Assembly: GCA_027946365.1 (NCBI GenBank)
Contig: JAPEUQ010000004.1
Location: forward strand, 2,914,001-2,978,000
Length of the DNA: 64,000 bases
DNA from: Kalmusia sp. IMI 367209
Lineage: Eukaryota > Ascomycota > Dothideomycetes > Pleosporales > Didymosphaeriaceae
Direction: 5' to 3'
This document shows positions 43,269 through 54,463 of this stretch, one piece after another (position 1 is the stretch's first letter; each line of letters begins with the position of its first letter). The notes beneath the pieces are model-generated. The model ran no database searches, was not told the origin of the DNA, and worked only from the letters and a program-made list of their open reading frames with translations. The position numbers and the translations under genes are program-made.

Positions 43269-46001
43269 TCATGCAACGTCACCGTCGTCCTCTTCGTAGA
43301 GCCATGACTTCATCGCTTTCAGGGGCCACTCCTTGCGCTGCAGGGTGCATGAGAAAGTATGCGAACCACTACCGACCACGGTGTACCCTTCTACGCTACT
43401 CAACGGCTTGTCTGGCAATTTCACCCATGCCTCCGAGTTTGGCGGAACCATGATAGCCACTTCAAAGTGGTCGCAATCCTTGAGAGGTTCAAGTGACCAA
43501 CTACACTCAATTCTACCATAAGGGCTCTCGAATGTGACTTTCGCATCACGAAGCGTCCCTCCAGGCCTCGGGGCAACGAAGAACACTCTCCAGCCCGGCT
43601 CCTTTAAACGGATACCACCGACAACACTGTGCAACCAGTTTGCAACAGCCCCCAGCGAAAAGTGATTAAAGCTCGTCATTTCTCCAGGATTGATAGATCC
43701 GTCCGGAAGCATACTGTCCCATCGCTCCCACACAGTTGTGGCACCCATGGTAATGGGATATAGCCAGGAAGGACACCTCTTTTCTTGCAGCATACGATAA
43801 GCCACTTGCTCGCGTCCTGTCATTGTCAGAGCATGAAGGACAATAGGAGTACCGGCAAACCCAGTTGCAACTCGGAATTTTGCCAGTCGAACCAGCTGCT
43901 CCAGACGAGCTCCGGCTGCCTCTAGCTGTGTTTGATTGTTGTAGAATCCGAAACAGATAGCAAGGCTTAGCGCCGTTTGAGTATCGCTAACCAAGAGGCC
44001 AGAAGGTGCAATGTATTTGTGTGAGAACGCCGTTTTGAGGCGTTGGGTTTGTTCTTGGTAACGTTTCTCGTCGATAGTATCTCCGACCAATGCGCTGATT
44101 TCCGCCATCCTCGACGTGATATGCACGAGATATGCGTCGGCTACTATGACACCGTGGGTTCGTGAATTTCCCGGCTCGTCTGGGGGCGCAGTCGGATCTA
44201 ACCAGTCGCCGAGTTGCCAAGTATCATCCCATAAGTCGTCATGTCCTCTGCGAATGCCCTCGTCAATCCAAGCCTTCATGCTCGCATACTGTCGTCTTAG
44301 AACTTCTAAATCTCCAGAAGCCACATAGACATCCCACGGAGTCAGAACCGCTGCATCTCCCCATACGGCCTGTGGCATATTGGGGCAGGCGTAGTCCAGG
44401 ATGTTGGGCACTGTCAAGGGAGGAATGCCTCCGCGAGGCGCTTGCTCTGCAGCCAAGTCTTGGAGCCATGAAGCTAGCAAAGAGCCAGAGTTGTATAGGA
44501 AATTGGCTGTAGGAGCGAAAATTTGAACATCCCCAGTCCAACCTAAGCGCTCATCCCTCTGAGGACAATCTGTCGGAATAGAGAAGAAATTTCCCCGCAT
44601 ACTCCATACCACATTTTCATGGATCTTGTTAACAAGTGGGTGAGAGCAGTGGAATGTCCCGGTGCGAGTCATATCGCTATGTACGACCAGAGCAGTGACG
44701 GAGTCCAAGTTCAGGTCAGGCTTCACACCTGCGGAAAGGTCCCAACCATCAACTTGCACATAACGAAAGCCGTGGAAAGTAAACTTGGGCATCCAGTCCT
44801 TGATCTCTTGCCCAGACAAGATGATTTCATCAGTACACCGGGCTTGGCGAAGAGGGCGTACTCCTAGTTCACCATTGTCAATAACCTCAGCATGAATGAA
44901 AGATACACTATGTCCGGAAGGTCCGATTATTTCATTCAAACGTAGTTTGCCGACGAGATTCTGTCCAAAGTCTATGATACGCTTTCCGGAAGGAGTGGTG
45001 AATATGTTTACCGGTGCGACTTCGGCGGTGATTCTTACAGGGGGTGCATCTGGGGAGATAAGTCTAGCAAGGGGAGCTTCTACGATTTTCGTAGGAGCCC
45101 AGCCATCTTTGTTCATCTCCGTAACGACAGGGGTAGACCACCCTGGCTCGTCTTTGGCAGCATCGTATATTTCACCATCATAGATCTGACTCTTGAGAAG
45201 AGGACTCGCTTTACATGCCCAGTCGGCATCGGTGAATACGGTGTATGTTTCTCCGCTGTCAAATTGAACCTCAAGTTGAGCGAGGACTGCCAGTACATCC
45301 CCGTAGTGACGGGACTTTCCTCCACCCCATCCTAGGCGACCAGCGTACCATCCTTCAGCAACTTCGAAAGCTAGAACATTTGGAAGATCGCGACGTATAA
45401 AGCTGATAACATCAAAGATTTGATAGTGAAGACGATGATGGTAACTCGTCCACCCTGGGGCCATAACATGATCGCCTACTACCGAACCGTTTAGATATGG
45501 CTGATAAACACCAAGAGCAGTAGAATAAAGGCGAGCTTTAATTATTGTTCCATACTCCTTGGGCAGTCTGAATCCCTTTCGTATTCTGAAGGGCCGATCT
45601 GTGGTATTGGTGGCACTTGGCGTGGTAATGAAATTGGCCTTCCAGCAGGTAATTTCCAAAAAGGCAGTTTCAACCGTCCCCCACGGTGACCACGGTGAGG
45701 GTGCAGATGCAGCCTGCTTATACGAAGTCCCAAATACACGAACTCTGATCTGCACCGATTGTCTAGACTGGAGAGGTTCGAAGGGCCAGGGTATCAAAAC
45801 GGAATCTGCTGACTCTCGATAGGCTGATGCATGTGTGTCATCTTTCAGAAGTAATTGGATCTCGTAAGCAGTCTGCTTCCAATTTTGGTGAGACGCAGCA
45901 TGTTGGAACCGCCAAGAAACTCTAGGGGTACTGGTGGAGACCCCCAGCCCAGAATGATGGTGCTCGAAGGTGGGCGATGACAAATTGATGCATTCCGCCA
46001 T
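43269..46001 (-). CDS. Alpha-L-rhamnosidase, GH78
   Basis: An intronless gene of 910 aa, the usual size for bacterial-like GH78 enzymes. It removes terminal alpha-L-rhamnose, for example from rutin, naringin or pectin side chains. Residues 1-330 form the N-terminal beta-sandwiches (SWRFQHAASHQNWKQTAYEI, GWYAGRLGWGGGKSRHYGD). The (alpha/alpha)6 barrel follows with the catalytic region DCPQRDERLGWTGDVQ (Asp and Glu residues), then LVHITSRMAEISALVG and the substrate loop GATTVWERWDS. A C-terminal sandwich closes the protein (EPGWRVFFVAPRPGG). There is no signal peptide, so it probably works inside the cell on imported rhamnosides. Start 46001 is the first ATG and begins right before SSPTFEHH. 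Confidence 0.94.
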   Translation of the reverse strand: MAECINLSSPTFEHHHSGLGVSTSTPRVSWRFQHAASHQNWKQTAYEIQLLLKDDTHASAYRESADSVLIPWPFEPLQSRQSVQIRVRVFGTSYKQAASAPSPWSPWGTVETAFLEITCWKANFITTPSATNTTDRPFRIRKGFRLPKEYGTIIKARLYSTALGVYQPYLNGSVVGDHVMAPGWTSYHHRLHYQIFDVISFIRRDLPNVLAFEVAEGWYAGRLGWGGGKSRHYGDVLAVLAQLEVQFDSGETYTVFTDADWACKASPLLKSQIYDGEIYDAAKDEPGWSTPVVTEMNKDGWAPTKIVEAPLARLISPDAPPVRITAEVAPVNIFTTPSGKRIIDFGQNLVGKLRLNEIIGPSGHSVSFIHAEVIDNGELGVRPLRQARCTDEIILSGQEIKDWMPKFTFHGFRYVQVDGWDLSAGVKPDLNLDSVTALVVHSDMTRTGTFHCSHPLVNKIHENVVWSMRGNFFSIPTDCPQRDERLGWTGDVQIFAPTANFLYNSGSLLASWLQDLAAEQAPRGGIPPLTVPNILDYACPNMPQAVWGDAAVLTPWDVYVASGDLEVLRRQYASMKAWIDEGIRRGHDDLWDDTWQLGDWLDPTAPPDEPGNSRTHGVIVADAYLVHITSRMAEISALVGDTIDEKRYQEQTQRLKTAFSHKYIAPSGLLVSDTQTALSLAICFGFYNNQTQLEAAGARLEQLVRLAKFRVATGFAGTPIVLHALTMTGREQVAYRMLQEKRCPSWLYPITMGATTVWERWDSMLPDGSINPGEMTSFNHFSLGAVANWLHSVVGGIRLKEPGWRVFFVAPRPGGTLRDAKVTFESPYGRIECSWSLEPLKDCDHFEVAIMVPPNSEAWVKLPDKPLSSVEGYTVVGSGSHTFSCTLQRKEWPLKAMKSWLYEEDDGDVA

Positions 46002-47941
46002 ATCTTTAATTGAAAAGATGATGAGAAAAGTTTGGCGATGAAACTGAGCAAGGTCGAGAAGCTCGGCAGAGTGCGCTGTGACAAGTCAATTCGCATCTGT
46101 CCATCGTGATGTAAGATGTGAGGGCATCGATCTTTGCAATTCGGCAGCTCTTTGACCGACTCGCCGAAGCACAACTGCGGGCAGTGACTTACGTGGGGTA
46201 GCCTAGCGATGCATGAGACCCCGCTATGGCTGATCCTAGTGCAAAAAACCATCCATGTCGTGTTCCGGCTCGTCATCTGGCATTGATGACCGTAGGGAGG
46301 ATGGTGTATAGGCACGTTCAAGTTCCGCATAAAGGGCATTACAAGTTGAGTAGCGTTTCTGCTAGCCTTGCACTGATTGATATAGCATACCGACTAAATC
46401 ACCTGAACTGCGACCAAAAGCCCATGCGTGGCGACGAATCACTTAGCGAGCAATTTGATCAATTAGGGAGCCGAGCTCAATTGTGACAGCAATGATCTCA
46501 AAATTGAGTCAAGCCGCTGCCTCCTCAACTTCCTGCTACCTTCCCGTTCCAGCTCTTGAACTTTGACTTGGCATTCAGCATGATATACAAGAAACACTTC
46601 CTACTTTACTAGAATCTAATCCCGAGCTTTTTTATAAAGCTCATGTATTATTTAGGCTTCTCAACCGCCTTTGGTATTTACAATATCTTATCTAGGCCGC
46701 ACTAATTCCCTTGGAACAGTGTTGGTCACCTTATTTTTTTTTTTAAATCTTTTGAATCCTTTTACATTTGATGTTGGCGTGGACTTTGTTGATAGTCGCT
46801 CTGACCCAGCGACTGAATCTAGTCTACACAGCTGCCCAACCTTGCTTGAGCTTCGCTTGCTCAAGCGCCTTCGCAACCCAAAACATACAAAACTCCTGTA
46901 AGCTCCACACCCAAGAAAAGTTCACTCATTCCACGCACAGCAACCTGGATCTCCATCGCCTTGTCTCCGTCGTCTTGTCGCCGTCACCATTCAAGCTAGA
47001 CAATGTGTGAGCGGCAGTCGTCAATACAAGATCGCGCGGCTCGCGGCGTACCTGGCCTGGTGGAGAGGAAGGAGAACATTGCGAGGTGATTGCTGATTAC
47101 GATAATTTGTTGACGGAGGGAGGACTGCAACTCAACATGGCTGCCACCATGATGGGCCTGTCCTCAACGGACGGTACGCGTACCGTATCCTTTCTCTTTA
47201 TTTAAGTTGAATAACTTTTGATTAGAACGTGCGCCAAGCCTCGCTTAGATGATCTTATCAGATCAATCTGATATGCCTGCGCAAACCCTTAATGTTACTC
47301 TCTCTTTTACACGCCTTCTTGAGTCACAAAGCAGGAGAGGAACCGCTGCTATTTTATCGTTTACTATACTTTTCGGCTACTACACCTTCCACTGCAAATT
47401 CGGTACAATGATATCTTATCTATTGATGATCTGGAAGTTCTTGCTTTAATCCCTTAGGCAGCTTTAGCTCTTAAGCTTATTTTCCTAACAACTACTACCT
47501 ACGATAAATACACAAAGATAATAAGGAAAAGGAAAGAAAGTAAGTTATAAGAAGAAGATATTTGGTATAAGTAGACTGCCAACATTCCTTATAAGCTATA
47601 TAGCAATAAACACGCGGCGAGTAACTGAGACGCGAGGGACCTTGCCGGTAAGCATACAAATAAAGGCATGAGATTCTCAGACGATATTATCGACTCATCT
47701 CACATGATGCGGACTACTCACGGCTATTACTTTAGCCCACAGTTCAGTAGCCTCACTAACCATACATCTCGCAAGTATCACAATCCATGCATCAATCGCG
47801 CCATCGCAGGATTCCCAACTACATATTCACGCCTAAACCCACGTGGACACAACACACCCCCATCATACACCTACAACCCCCGCCTCTCATCTTGGAGGAA
47901 AAAAGAAAGGCACAGCGTATATAGTCAAAAAAAAAACCCCA
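46002..47941. other. Intergenic, AT-rich, about 1.9 kb
   Basis: No supported gene. The segment 46.6-47.6 kb is AT-rich with long T runs (about 46735-46744) and a small hairpin GAGCTTT-loop-AAAGCTC near 46624-46642. An A10 run lies just before the next ATG. It may contain decayed repeat DNA but no diagnostic ends are visible. Confidence 0.55.
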
Positions 47942-48660
47942 ATGTCTACAAAACCCACATTCACACATCAATACCTCACCCCCTCCTCAACAGCAACACC
48001 CCACCCGACCAGCACCCCAGGCACCTTCTACTTCGCGTACGGGTCCAACCTCTCGCCCACGCAAATGTCCCTCCGCTGCACAGCCGACCCGGTGCGCTCC
48101 TCCCGCCCCGTCGCCATCGCGCGCCTGCACGGCTGGAAGTGGATCATCTGCGGGCGCGGGTGCGCGAATATCGTGCCACGTCCCAGCCCAAATAACTCAC
48201 GCAGTGGAAACGAAGACAAAGCAGAAGATGAGGAGGAGGACGAGGTCTGGGGCGTGGTGTACGATTTAGATTCCGCAGACGAGCAGACGCTCGACACGTA
48301 CGAAGGCGTAGACTGGGCGGCGCCCCGGACGATGACGACGACGAAGGACGGAGTGGAGCGGCCGACGGAGCAGGGCGTGGGGAGACATAATAAGGTGTAT
48401 CTCGAGGTGGAGATTGTGCAGTGGAAGGCGGGCGAGTGGGGGAGCGGCTGGGGATGGAAAGGTGAGGGTGTTGGTGTATCCGGATGAGCGGCATGTTGAG
48501 GGGGTGTGGTGAGGGAGAATTATGTGGGAGGATGAATAGGGGGTAAGGAGGCAGTGGAGTTGGGGTTGAGTCGAAGGTGGGTGGAGAGGGTTGTGAGGCG
48601 GTGGGTGGTGGAGGGAGTTGAGGCCGAGGAGGGATATGTGGGGCGAGAATAGGGTTGTGT
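47942..48660 (+). pseudogene. Gamma-glutamylcyclotransferase-like gene with frame-damaged 3' end
   Basis: From ATG 47942 an open frame of 181 residues starts with the GGCT signature FYFAYGSNLSPTQM and continues with ARLHGWKWIICGRGCANIVP, VWGVVYDLDSADEQTLDTYEG and NKVYLEVEIVQW. The frame then stops at 48485-48487. The expected rest of the family domain is still readable downstream but in shifting frames: VRVLVYPDERH from about 48450, VVRENYVG at about 48507, a short MNRG piece near 48531, and EAVELGLSRRWVERVVRRW from about 48547. At least three small indels near G runs separate them. GGCT enzymes act on gamma-glutamyl peptides or amines in glutathione turnover. The gene is either recently broken or the assembly has errors in this GC-rich stretch. 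Confidence 0.75.
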
Positions 48661-48905
48661 AAGATGGGGAAGGGGTGTTTGAGGAAATTTTTGGATTGAA
48701 TCATGGTTGTTTTTGTGCGGCGGCAAGCATCGACAATCATTGAGGCGTGCAAATTGCTGATCGGTTTACAATTATTCTGTACCGCTATTATATACAGTTT
48801 CTTGTGGTTTTGTATCTTACAACATCGTACGCCCAGTCTCATAAGTCGTAAAACCAAGTCCGAAAAAGTTGAATCTTGCACACAATTCTAGCAATCAGCT
48901 AGCAT
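48661..48905. other. Convergent spacer between the GGCT-like gene and the MFS transporter
   Basis: A 245-nt T-rich stretch with two 3' UTRs. Antisense open frames across the GGCT gene are shadows caused by its Pro/Arg-rich complement. Confidence 0.4.
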
Positions 48906-50917
48906 TTAATACGCAGGCCTACTCGTATTGCTCGTAACACGTCGCTGACTGGCAAAGCTCGCACCACGAATAACACTACCTCTCCGAGATCCAGGCGCCG
49001 GACTTCCTCCAGCGATGGAATTGTGTCTCGAGCCGTACAGACCGGGCAATGCGCTGACCCTCCTGCCACCGGTTTCGTCCCTGGCGCCGGCGAGCTGTTG
49101 CGCGAAAGGACTGCGCTTTCGAAGAACGGGACCCTTCCAGTAGATGACGTAAACGGCCGCGACCAAGACGAAGGAAATGCAGAATAGGATGGTCGAAGCG
49201 TAAGCGAGATGGTTCGGGTTCGATGAGCTAGGGATGTTCTGGAAGAAAGGTGTAGCGGGCAAGGTGAGAATACCAGCAAGGAAGTCACGCGACCTAAATT
49301 GAGATGAGTACAGGGAAGCAGTAACATGAAGACTCGGGTGTTGCTTACCATCCATTTCCGCCAGTTGCAGAGGCGGAGTAAGGGCCATAGGCGCAGATCA
49401 TGTAGTCGATTGTGGCCATGTAGATGGCATAATTCGCGATACCCACAACAGCAGCAAAGATCATCGACGCGATCCAGGGTAATGGCGGCCCAGTACAAGT
49501 CCATGCGAAACCGATCAGGCCTATCGGTAGACAAGGAGCCGTATATAGAAGCCACCAGAGACGAGATTCGTATTGCGCCCTTTCGTCTTCCGGCTTCTCC
49601 TTGCGCTCTTTAATGTTGCGCTTGATGGCTGGGATAAATGAAAACCAGGCAAGGAAGTATCCTACACCGATTGAAACAAAGGCGAGGCCAACAGCAAAAG
49701 GGACGAAGTCCCACTGCTTGTATACAAGGGCGAACGACTGAATGAACATGAAGATGAGCGCATCCGAGAAACCTGAGAGCAACGACAAGACGAGCACAAT
49801 GGGCTCGGTCAAGAACATGCGGAATGGACGTATCCCTTAGACGACATTAGCAAACTTCAATTGATGAACATTCACCTGAATGCTTACAAGTAATCAAGAT
49901 CTCGCGCATGGAGAAGCGTTCTTTGAAGGGCGTAAGCTCGTTCGGGCCCCAGAGATTCAGAGGCTTTCCATTCTTTTCACTCTCTGCGCGGCGCTTCTTT
50001 GCGATGCGATCCATCATGACGGTTGTTCTCGTTTCCGGTACCATGAAGAAGTGAACGATTTGAGTAGCGCCGCCGAATATCAGCTGGATCCAAATGTTCC
50101 AACGCCACGCTAGGAATTGTTCCACAAAACCACCGACGACAGGGCCTAGAATAGAACCACCGACGGAGGAGAAGACGATGAAAGCCTGATGTGTGTGGTG
50201 TCAGAGAAACGGAAGAGCAAAATATTTGTTGAGTGTACGCACCACAGCGTATTGCTGATTGTCGGCCTCCCACATATCAGCCACCATGCCGAGCGTCACG
50301 GAGCCACCAGCCGTGGAGAGACCACCAAGTGCGCGGAACGCCAGGATGGTGCCAAAATTAGGCGCAATGCCTACGGGAATCTGCCAGATGTTCACGAAGA
50401 ACAAACTGAGCTGGAGGATAGGCCATCTTCCCAGTTCCTCACTCCAAGGCTACAAACAATTAGCACGTGCCAGGTAGGACCTTTAAGACCAGACATACCG
50501 CCCACAGCTCACATCCAAAAGCATATGTGATCAAAAAGATAGCAGCGCCCAATCGCGCCGCCTGCTCACTAACACCGAACTCTTCGGATATGCCACCAAC
50601 CGCATTCGAGTATAGCGACGTGTTGAAGTTCATCGACACTTGAACTGTGAAGACGATGCTGAGGATTAACCACTTTTTGGATGACGGAAAGCAGAAACCC
50701 AGTTCCTCGTAGCAGTCCTCTTCGGTAATCTCATATCGATCGTAGGTCCCGTACTTTTCGAAGAACTCGCGGTCGGCCTGGGAAACGCCGCCGTTGGTCG
50801 GGTTTTCGTTGTGCGTATCGACATCAGAGCTTTCGTATTTTCGCTCCGTCTCGGCGTCGCCGGTGGTAGTAGCATCCGTCCGGGGAACTGGCGCCTGCTC
50901 TCTCGTGGGTCCACCAT
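48906..50917 (-). CDS. MFS drug/polyamine transporter (TPO-like), start codon out of frame
   Basis: Exons are 50915-50499, 50449-50243, 50185-49888, 49835-49349 and 49293-48906, about 600 aa with consistent phases. A 12-TM DHA1-type MFS carrier is visible: KKWLILSIVFTVQVSMNFNT, LITYAFGCELWAPWSEELGR, FRALGGLSTAGGSVTLGMVA, VGGSILGPVVGGFVEQFL, WRWNIWIQLIFG, and second-half helices such as LVLSLLSGFSDALIFMF. The C-terminal 60 residues are basic, Ser/Gly/Arg-rich and cytosolic. The family exports polyamines or drugs at the plasma membrane. The N-terminal exon runs open to 50915, but the only nearby ATG (50917-50915) is one base out of phase with it; one extra G in the following GG pair would fuse them. 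It is otherwise intact. Confidence 0.82.
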
Positions 50918-52297
50918 GCTGTTAAACAGATGGAATCCCCTGCTTTGATCAAAAGAATCTCCGAGGTGTGCTTTTGTGCTGGACGCGTCTATGAGGGAAG
51001 TGCAACGTCTGATATAAAAGACACGACGGAAGACCGACCCGAAACTCTATCCCGCCCTAGAGGCAAAGTGGAGAACGTAGAAATCGAAAGTTGGCATGCG
51101 ACTGGGTAATATCCTGCATAAATACGCCGCTGGAAGCGCCGGCGATGCACTCAATTGCACGCGGGGTGTGATCAGGAGCGCAGTGAGGTATGCCGTCATC
51201 GCACATTTTCTGACTGGCAAATTTGGCGCGAGGTCGAGGCGAAGGACGGCTTCGCGATCTGACCAGCCTGTCACGGTTGAGCTGAGGGACAAAGACCGTG
51301 GGATTTTGTGGGCCGGTGTGCACGAGCCGGATGAGTCGCCGCTTGAAGAAAACGTCGCATCATCACGCATGTTTTGTCACGAGATGAGCCTTACAATGCT
51401 GCAAGGAAGTCGTTGATCGTGTATACTTTGTCGTGTTGGGGCGGTGATGGTGTTTGTGGGATTCAAGCAGTGCCATGCATACCGCGACCAGCCAAGCACT
51501 GATAGACGCGATCCCAAGCTTCGCCAGGACATCGAGAGGATCCTTCCCGATGGTCGCCAAGTGCGCCGCAAAGCTTTGGGGCGGAATCAGGAAGTTGGCG
51601 TCGACGGGAATGGCTTTTTGTGTGACGTCATCCCACGCTCATCCCACTCGCCTGCCCGTTCGGGGCTCCACCACCGCACAGACGCCAGGCGATGCGACAG
51701 AAAAAGATGTGCACGGCTTACCAGATGGAGAATTAGCGGATGGAGATGAGCGACAAAGTCCCGGATCACGATCGCAGAATCTGAACGGCCTGATAAGAGA
51801 GGAAAGTCCTCTGGAAGCTACAGTCGAATGTTGGGACGTTCCACTCTAGCCCCATGTTTGTGAGCACACATCCGAGAAGCCTGCATGAATCAGCGCTTGT
51901 GGCATGCGGATCGTGGCGGGGTGCAGCGGCGATCGAGATGGCGGCGGCTTCAGGCGACCTGTGAGCACGTGGAGAAGGGGGCTTGCGATCATGAGGGCGC
52001 AGGAGTTCGGGGAGGTTTGGGCTATACCGTCGTCATACCATCATATAGGCAGGCGAGTCGTTTCTTTCAAGATCAAAACAAAAGTGACCATAATCAAGAA
52101 ATATCTCCTCTAGAAACTCTCTGTAACGCGAACATGTTTCAATTTCAGATTAGGTGAGACGACAGTACTTGCGAAATCCAAGCTATATCATTAGTACGAA
52201 GTGGGATGAACTAAGGATAGTCTCGAGCGAATTCAACCTCGCAATCACCGAACATGAGCTCTCCTGCATCATGAGGCATAGTTGACGGATGGTTAGC
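50918..52297. other. Intergenic, about 1.4 kb, no supported gene
   Basis: Several overlapping open frames exist on both strands (for example 51096-51416 plus), but none has a domain, signal peptide or splice context. A TATAAAAG box on the plus strand at 51013-51020 lies 76 nt before ATG 51096, so a small unrecognised gene there is possible but not supported by any motif. Confidence 0.4.
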
Positions 52298-52528
52298 CTA
52301 GATGCGCTCCCATTGCTGCTGGCGTTGTGCGTTAAACTGGTTACCCAGGCGGGGGCCTTCGCCCGGGCCTCCAAGCATGACGATGTCTGGGTGACCTAGT
52401 TGTAGGGGGTCTCCTTCACGTCGCTCAACGTTGCCCGGATTATTGACTGGATGGTCGACATTGTCGTCCAACAAGCCCATTTCTCGAAGACGTTCCCAGG
52501 ACCAGGGTCCATTGATTGCGTTGGACAT
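52298..52528 (-). CDS. Small hypothetical protein, 76 aa
   Basis: A short frame with a normal ATG, beginning MSNAINGPWSWERLREMGLL and ending in a Gln-rich helix (NQFNAQRQQQWERI). It is acidic in the middle and Pro/Gly-rich. A good TATA box sits 84 nt upstream. I do not recognise a family; nothing suggests secretion or membrane insertion. Being short and alone between long noncoding stretches, it might also be a chance frame. Confidence 0.4.
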   Translation of the reverse strand: MSNAINGPWSWERLREMGLLDDNVDHPVNNPGNVERREGDPLQLGHPDIVMLGGPGEGPRLGNQFNAQRQQQWERI

Positions 52529-53442
52529 TTTGGCTTGTTCTCGAGTCTGCGCGACGTGGGAGCGTGGGGGGAGTGGGAGGTGAGCATTGCAAAGGAGTAG
52601 CTAGAGAAGAATTATATAGATAGCTAGCTGTCTTTCTGCAAGTAAGAGAGGACGGCAGTGATTATCTTGTCTAGTCAAGACGAGCTCGAAGTAAGAGAGA
52701 TAAGTAAGGGAGATCCTGATAGAACTGCGACCGAACAGACCCAGGACGTCTAAGCAGTTCCATAGAACTTCCCTTGAACCTAGAACTGCTGAATAACAAT
52801 AGATTTGCAGCTCGCCTGGACCTTAATAACGGGGTAAATGATTCCTATTAAGACGACATTATTACAGATATCTATGCACTGCTGCTGCTGCCGATGAACT
52901 TATGTTAGAATAAGAGGCATGCGGTCTGCGGTTTGCGATGAACGATTTTGTGTTCTAAATTCCTGGGTCCTATTTGTTTTCCGTTTTCCTATTGCAGTAT
53001 TCTGATTTCATCCTTCACGCGGTTATGTGCTAGCCCACACAGACCAAGAAAATGAACGCACCCTAATCTTGAGCGACTCTCGGTGAGATTTGAAGCCCGT
53101 TTTCCACATTGAGCAGGAGCTGTGATACAGTACTGCGCACACATCATTCCGTAGAAATGTCAATCACAATAGTTAGATCTTGAATCTCGTTCTTCAATTT
53201 CGGCCTTCCCGAATGAGCACTCGAAGATCGTTATTCGCCTGTCGAAGCTTGATTTCCCGTATATCTCCAATGGTAGTGCACTGCATTGTAAGTCTAACCA
53301 CAATATTCATCTAGTATCAAGAAGATGAGACGAAAATAGAAGATAATGATCTTCTTCCCAAAAAGACTGATCAGTCATGATAATATTCTCATTAACTCGC
53401 TAAAGCAATGCAACAGGGTATGCCATCTATCCAACCAATGCT
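52529..53442. other. Intergenic, AT-rich in its second half
   Basis: Apart from the TATA-like box at its start, these 900 nt contain no readable gene. The part 52.6-53.4 kb has many stops in all frames and mild AT-richness. Confidence 0.5.
52612..52618 (-). promoter_or_regulatory. TATA-like box of the 76-aa gene
   Basis: On the minus strand the sequence TATATAA lies 84 nt before the ATG at 52528. It is the best core-promoter match near this small frame and is the main reason to keep it. Confidence 0.4.
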
Positions 53443-54463
53443 CTACTGCTTGGCACCATGCACAAAGACCCTCTCCTCGAGAGGCTTAAACTGCTTCTCG
53501 CCTGCCTCGCCCGCGCGCCCACCAAAGACGAGCTGCGCCCTAAGCTTCCAGTCGAGCGGGACGCCCCACGTCTCCTGGATCTTCTGGTCGACGATGGGGT
53601 TGTAGTGCTGGAGGTTCGCCCCGAAACCCTCGGCCTCGAGCGCGACCCAGGCGGCAAACTGGTGCATGGCCGACGTGTGCTCGCTCCAATCGCCAAAGTG
53701 GTGCGCGTAGATGGGGAACGCCTTGCGTAGGTTCTCGACGGGCTCGGGGTCCTCGAAGAAGAGGATCTACAATACAATGATCAGTACATGTGCAGGCGTG
53801 GGATGTCGAGACGGTGGCGTGTCGTGGGGCGATGCGAAATGACGATGGTGGGGCTTGCATGAGCTAGTGGGGCACGCGATCGCGAGGCTGCCATCTTGGA
53901 CCGCCACAACACCACCGTTTCTCGATGCTTCTTCCGCGGGGCACGGGGAAATCCTGAAATGCTTGCAGGGATTTGGCATCACTTACAGTTCCGTATGCGG
54001 CCTTGAAGCCATTGAGCTTAGGCTCAGTGCCGGACTTGAATTGATCTTCTGGTACAATGGGCTTCAAGACCTCAGAGGTCAAGTCCCAGAACTTCTCGTG
54101 TTCCTTGTTGAGCAAGACGACGAGACGGGCCGATTGTGAGTTGAACGAAGAGGGAACGTGGAGGACGAGCTGGTTGACGAGTTCGACAATCTCCTTGTCG
54201 GATTTGGGAGCCTCCTTGTTTAGCTGGTAGATGCTGCGGCGGCCCTTGATGGCCTCGAGGAAAGACTGAGTGGATGCCATATTTGCTGAGGAAGTGGAGA
54301 ATGGGTGGTGGTAGGAGGTTGAGCTCAGAGGTATCGAAGGTCTTGAGATTGGAGTTGGTGTTGTGCAGTGCAAAAAAGAGGGAGCGAGCCGGCAGCTTTT
54401 GTATGCAGCACGTCTCCATGCCCCCTGGGCCATTTGTAAGGTATTGCTCAGCGATAGCGCCAT
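53443..54463 (-). CDS. Nitroreductase family protein (Hbn1/Frm2 type) with two in-frame starts
   Basis: Exons are 54280-53987 (or from 54463) and 53766-53443. The short form has 205 aa, the long form 266. Fungal Hbn1/Frm2 nitroreductases are FMN enzymes linked to redox balance and fatty-acid signals. The fold is visible as FLEAIKGRRSIYQLNKEAP, VPSSFNSQSARLVVLLN, HFGDWSEHTSAMHQFAAW and VPLDWKLRAQLVFGG. The usual family start is ATG 54280 (MASTQSFLEAI). The frame stays open upstream to ATG 54463, and the added 61 residues are Arg/Ser/Pro-rich, without acidic residues (ARRAAYKSCRLAPSF-like), as in mitochondrial presequences. The intron (220 nt) is longer than most in this window. Confidence 0.87.

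Noticed and set aside
46600..47640. Possible retrotransposon or LTR fragment
   Set aside because: AT-rich sequence and a small hairpin are present, but there are no paired long repeats, no TG...CA ends and no coding remnant.
48144..48881. A 245-aa minus-strand frame opposite the GGCT-like gene
   Set aside because: It is Pro/Arg/Ser-rich, the typical antisense shadow of a GC-rich coding region, and the sense strand carries a recognised enzyme signature.
51096..51416. A 106-aa plus-strand frame with a TATAAAAG box upstream
   Set aside because: The distance to the box is good, but the protein has no motif, no signal peptide and overlaps other frames of similar length. Not enough to call a gene.
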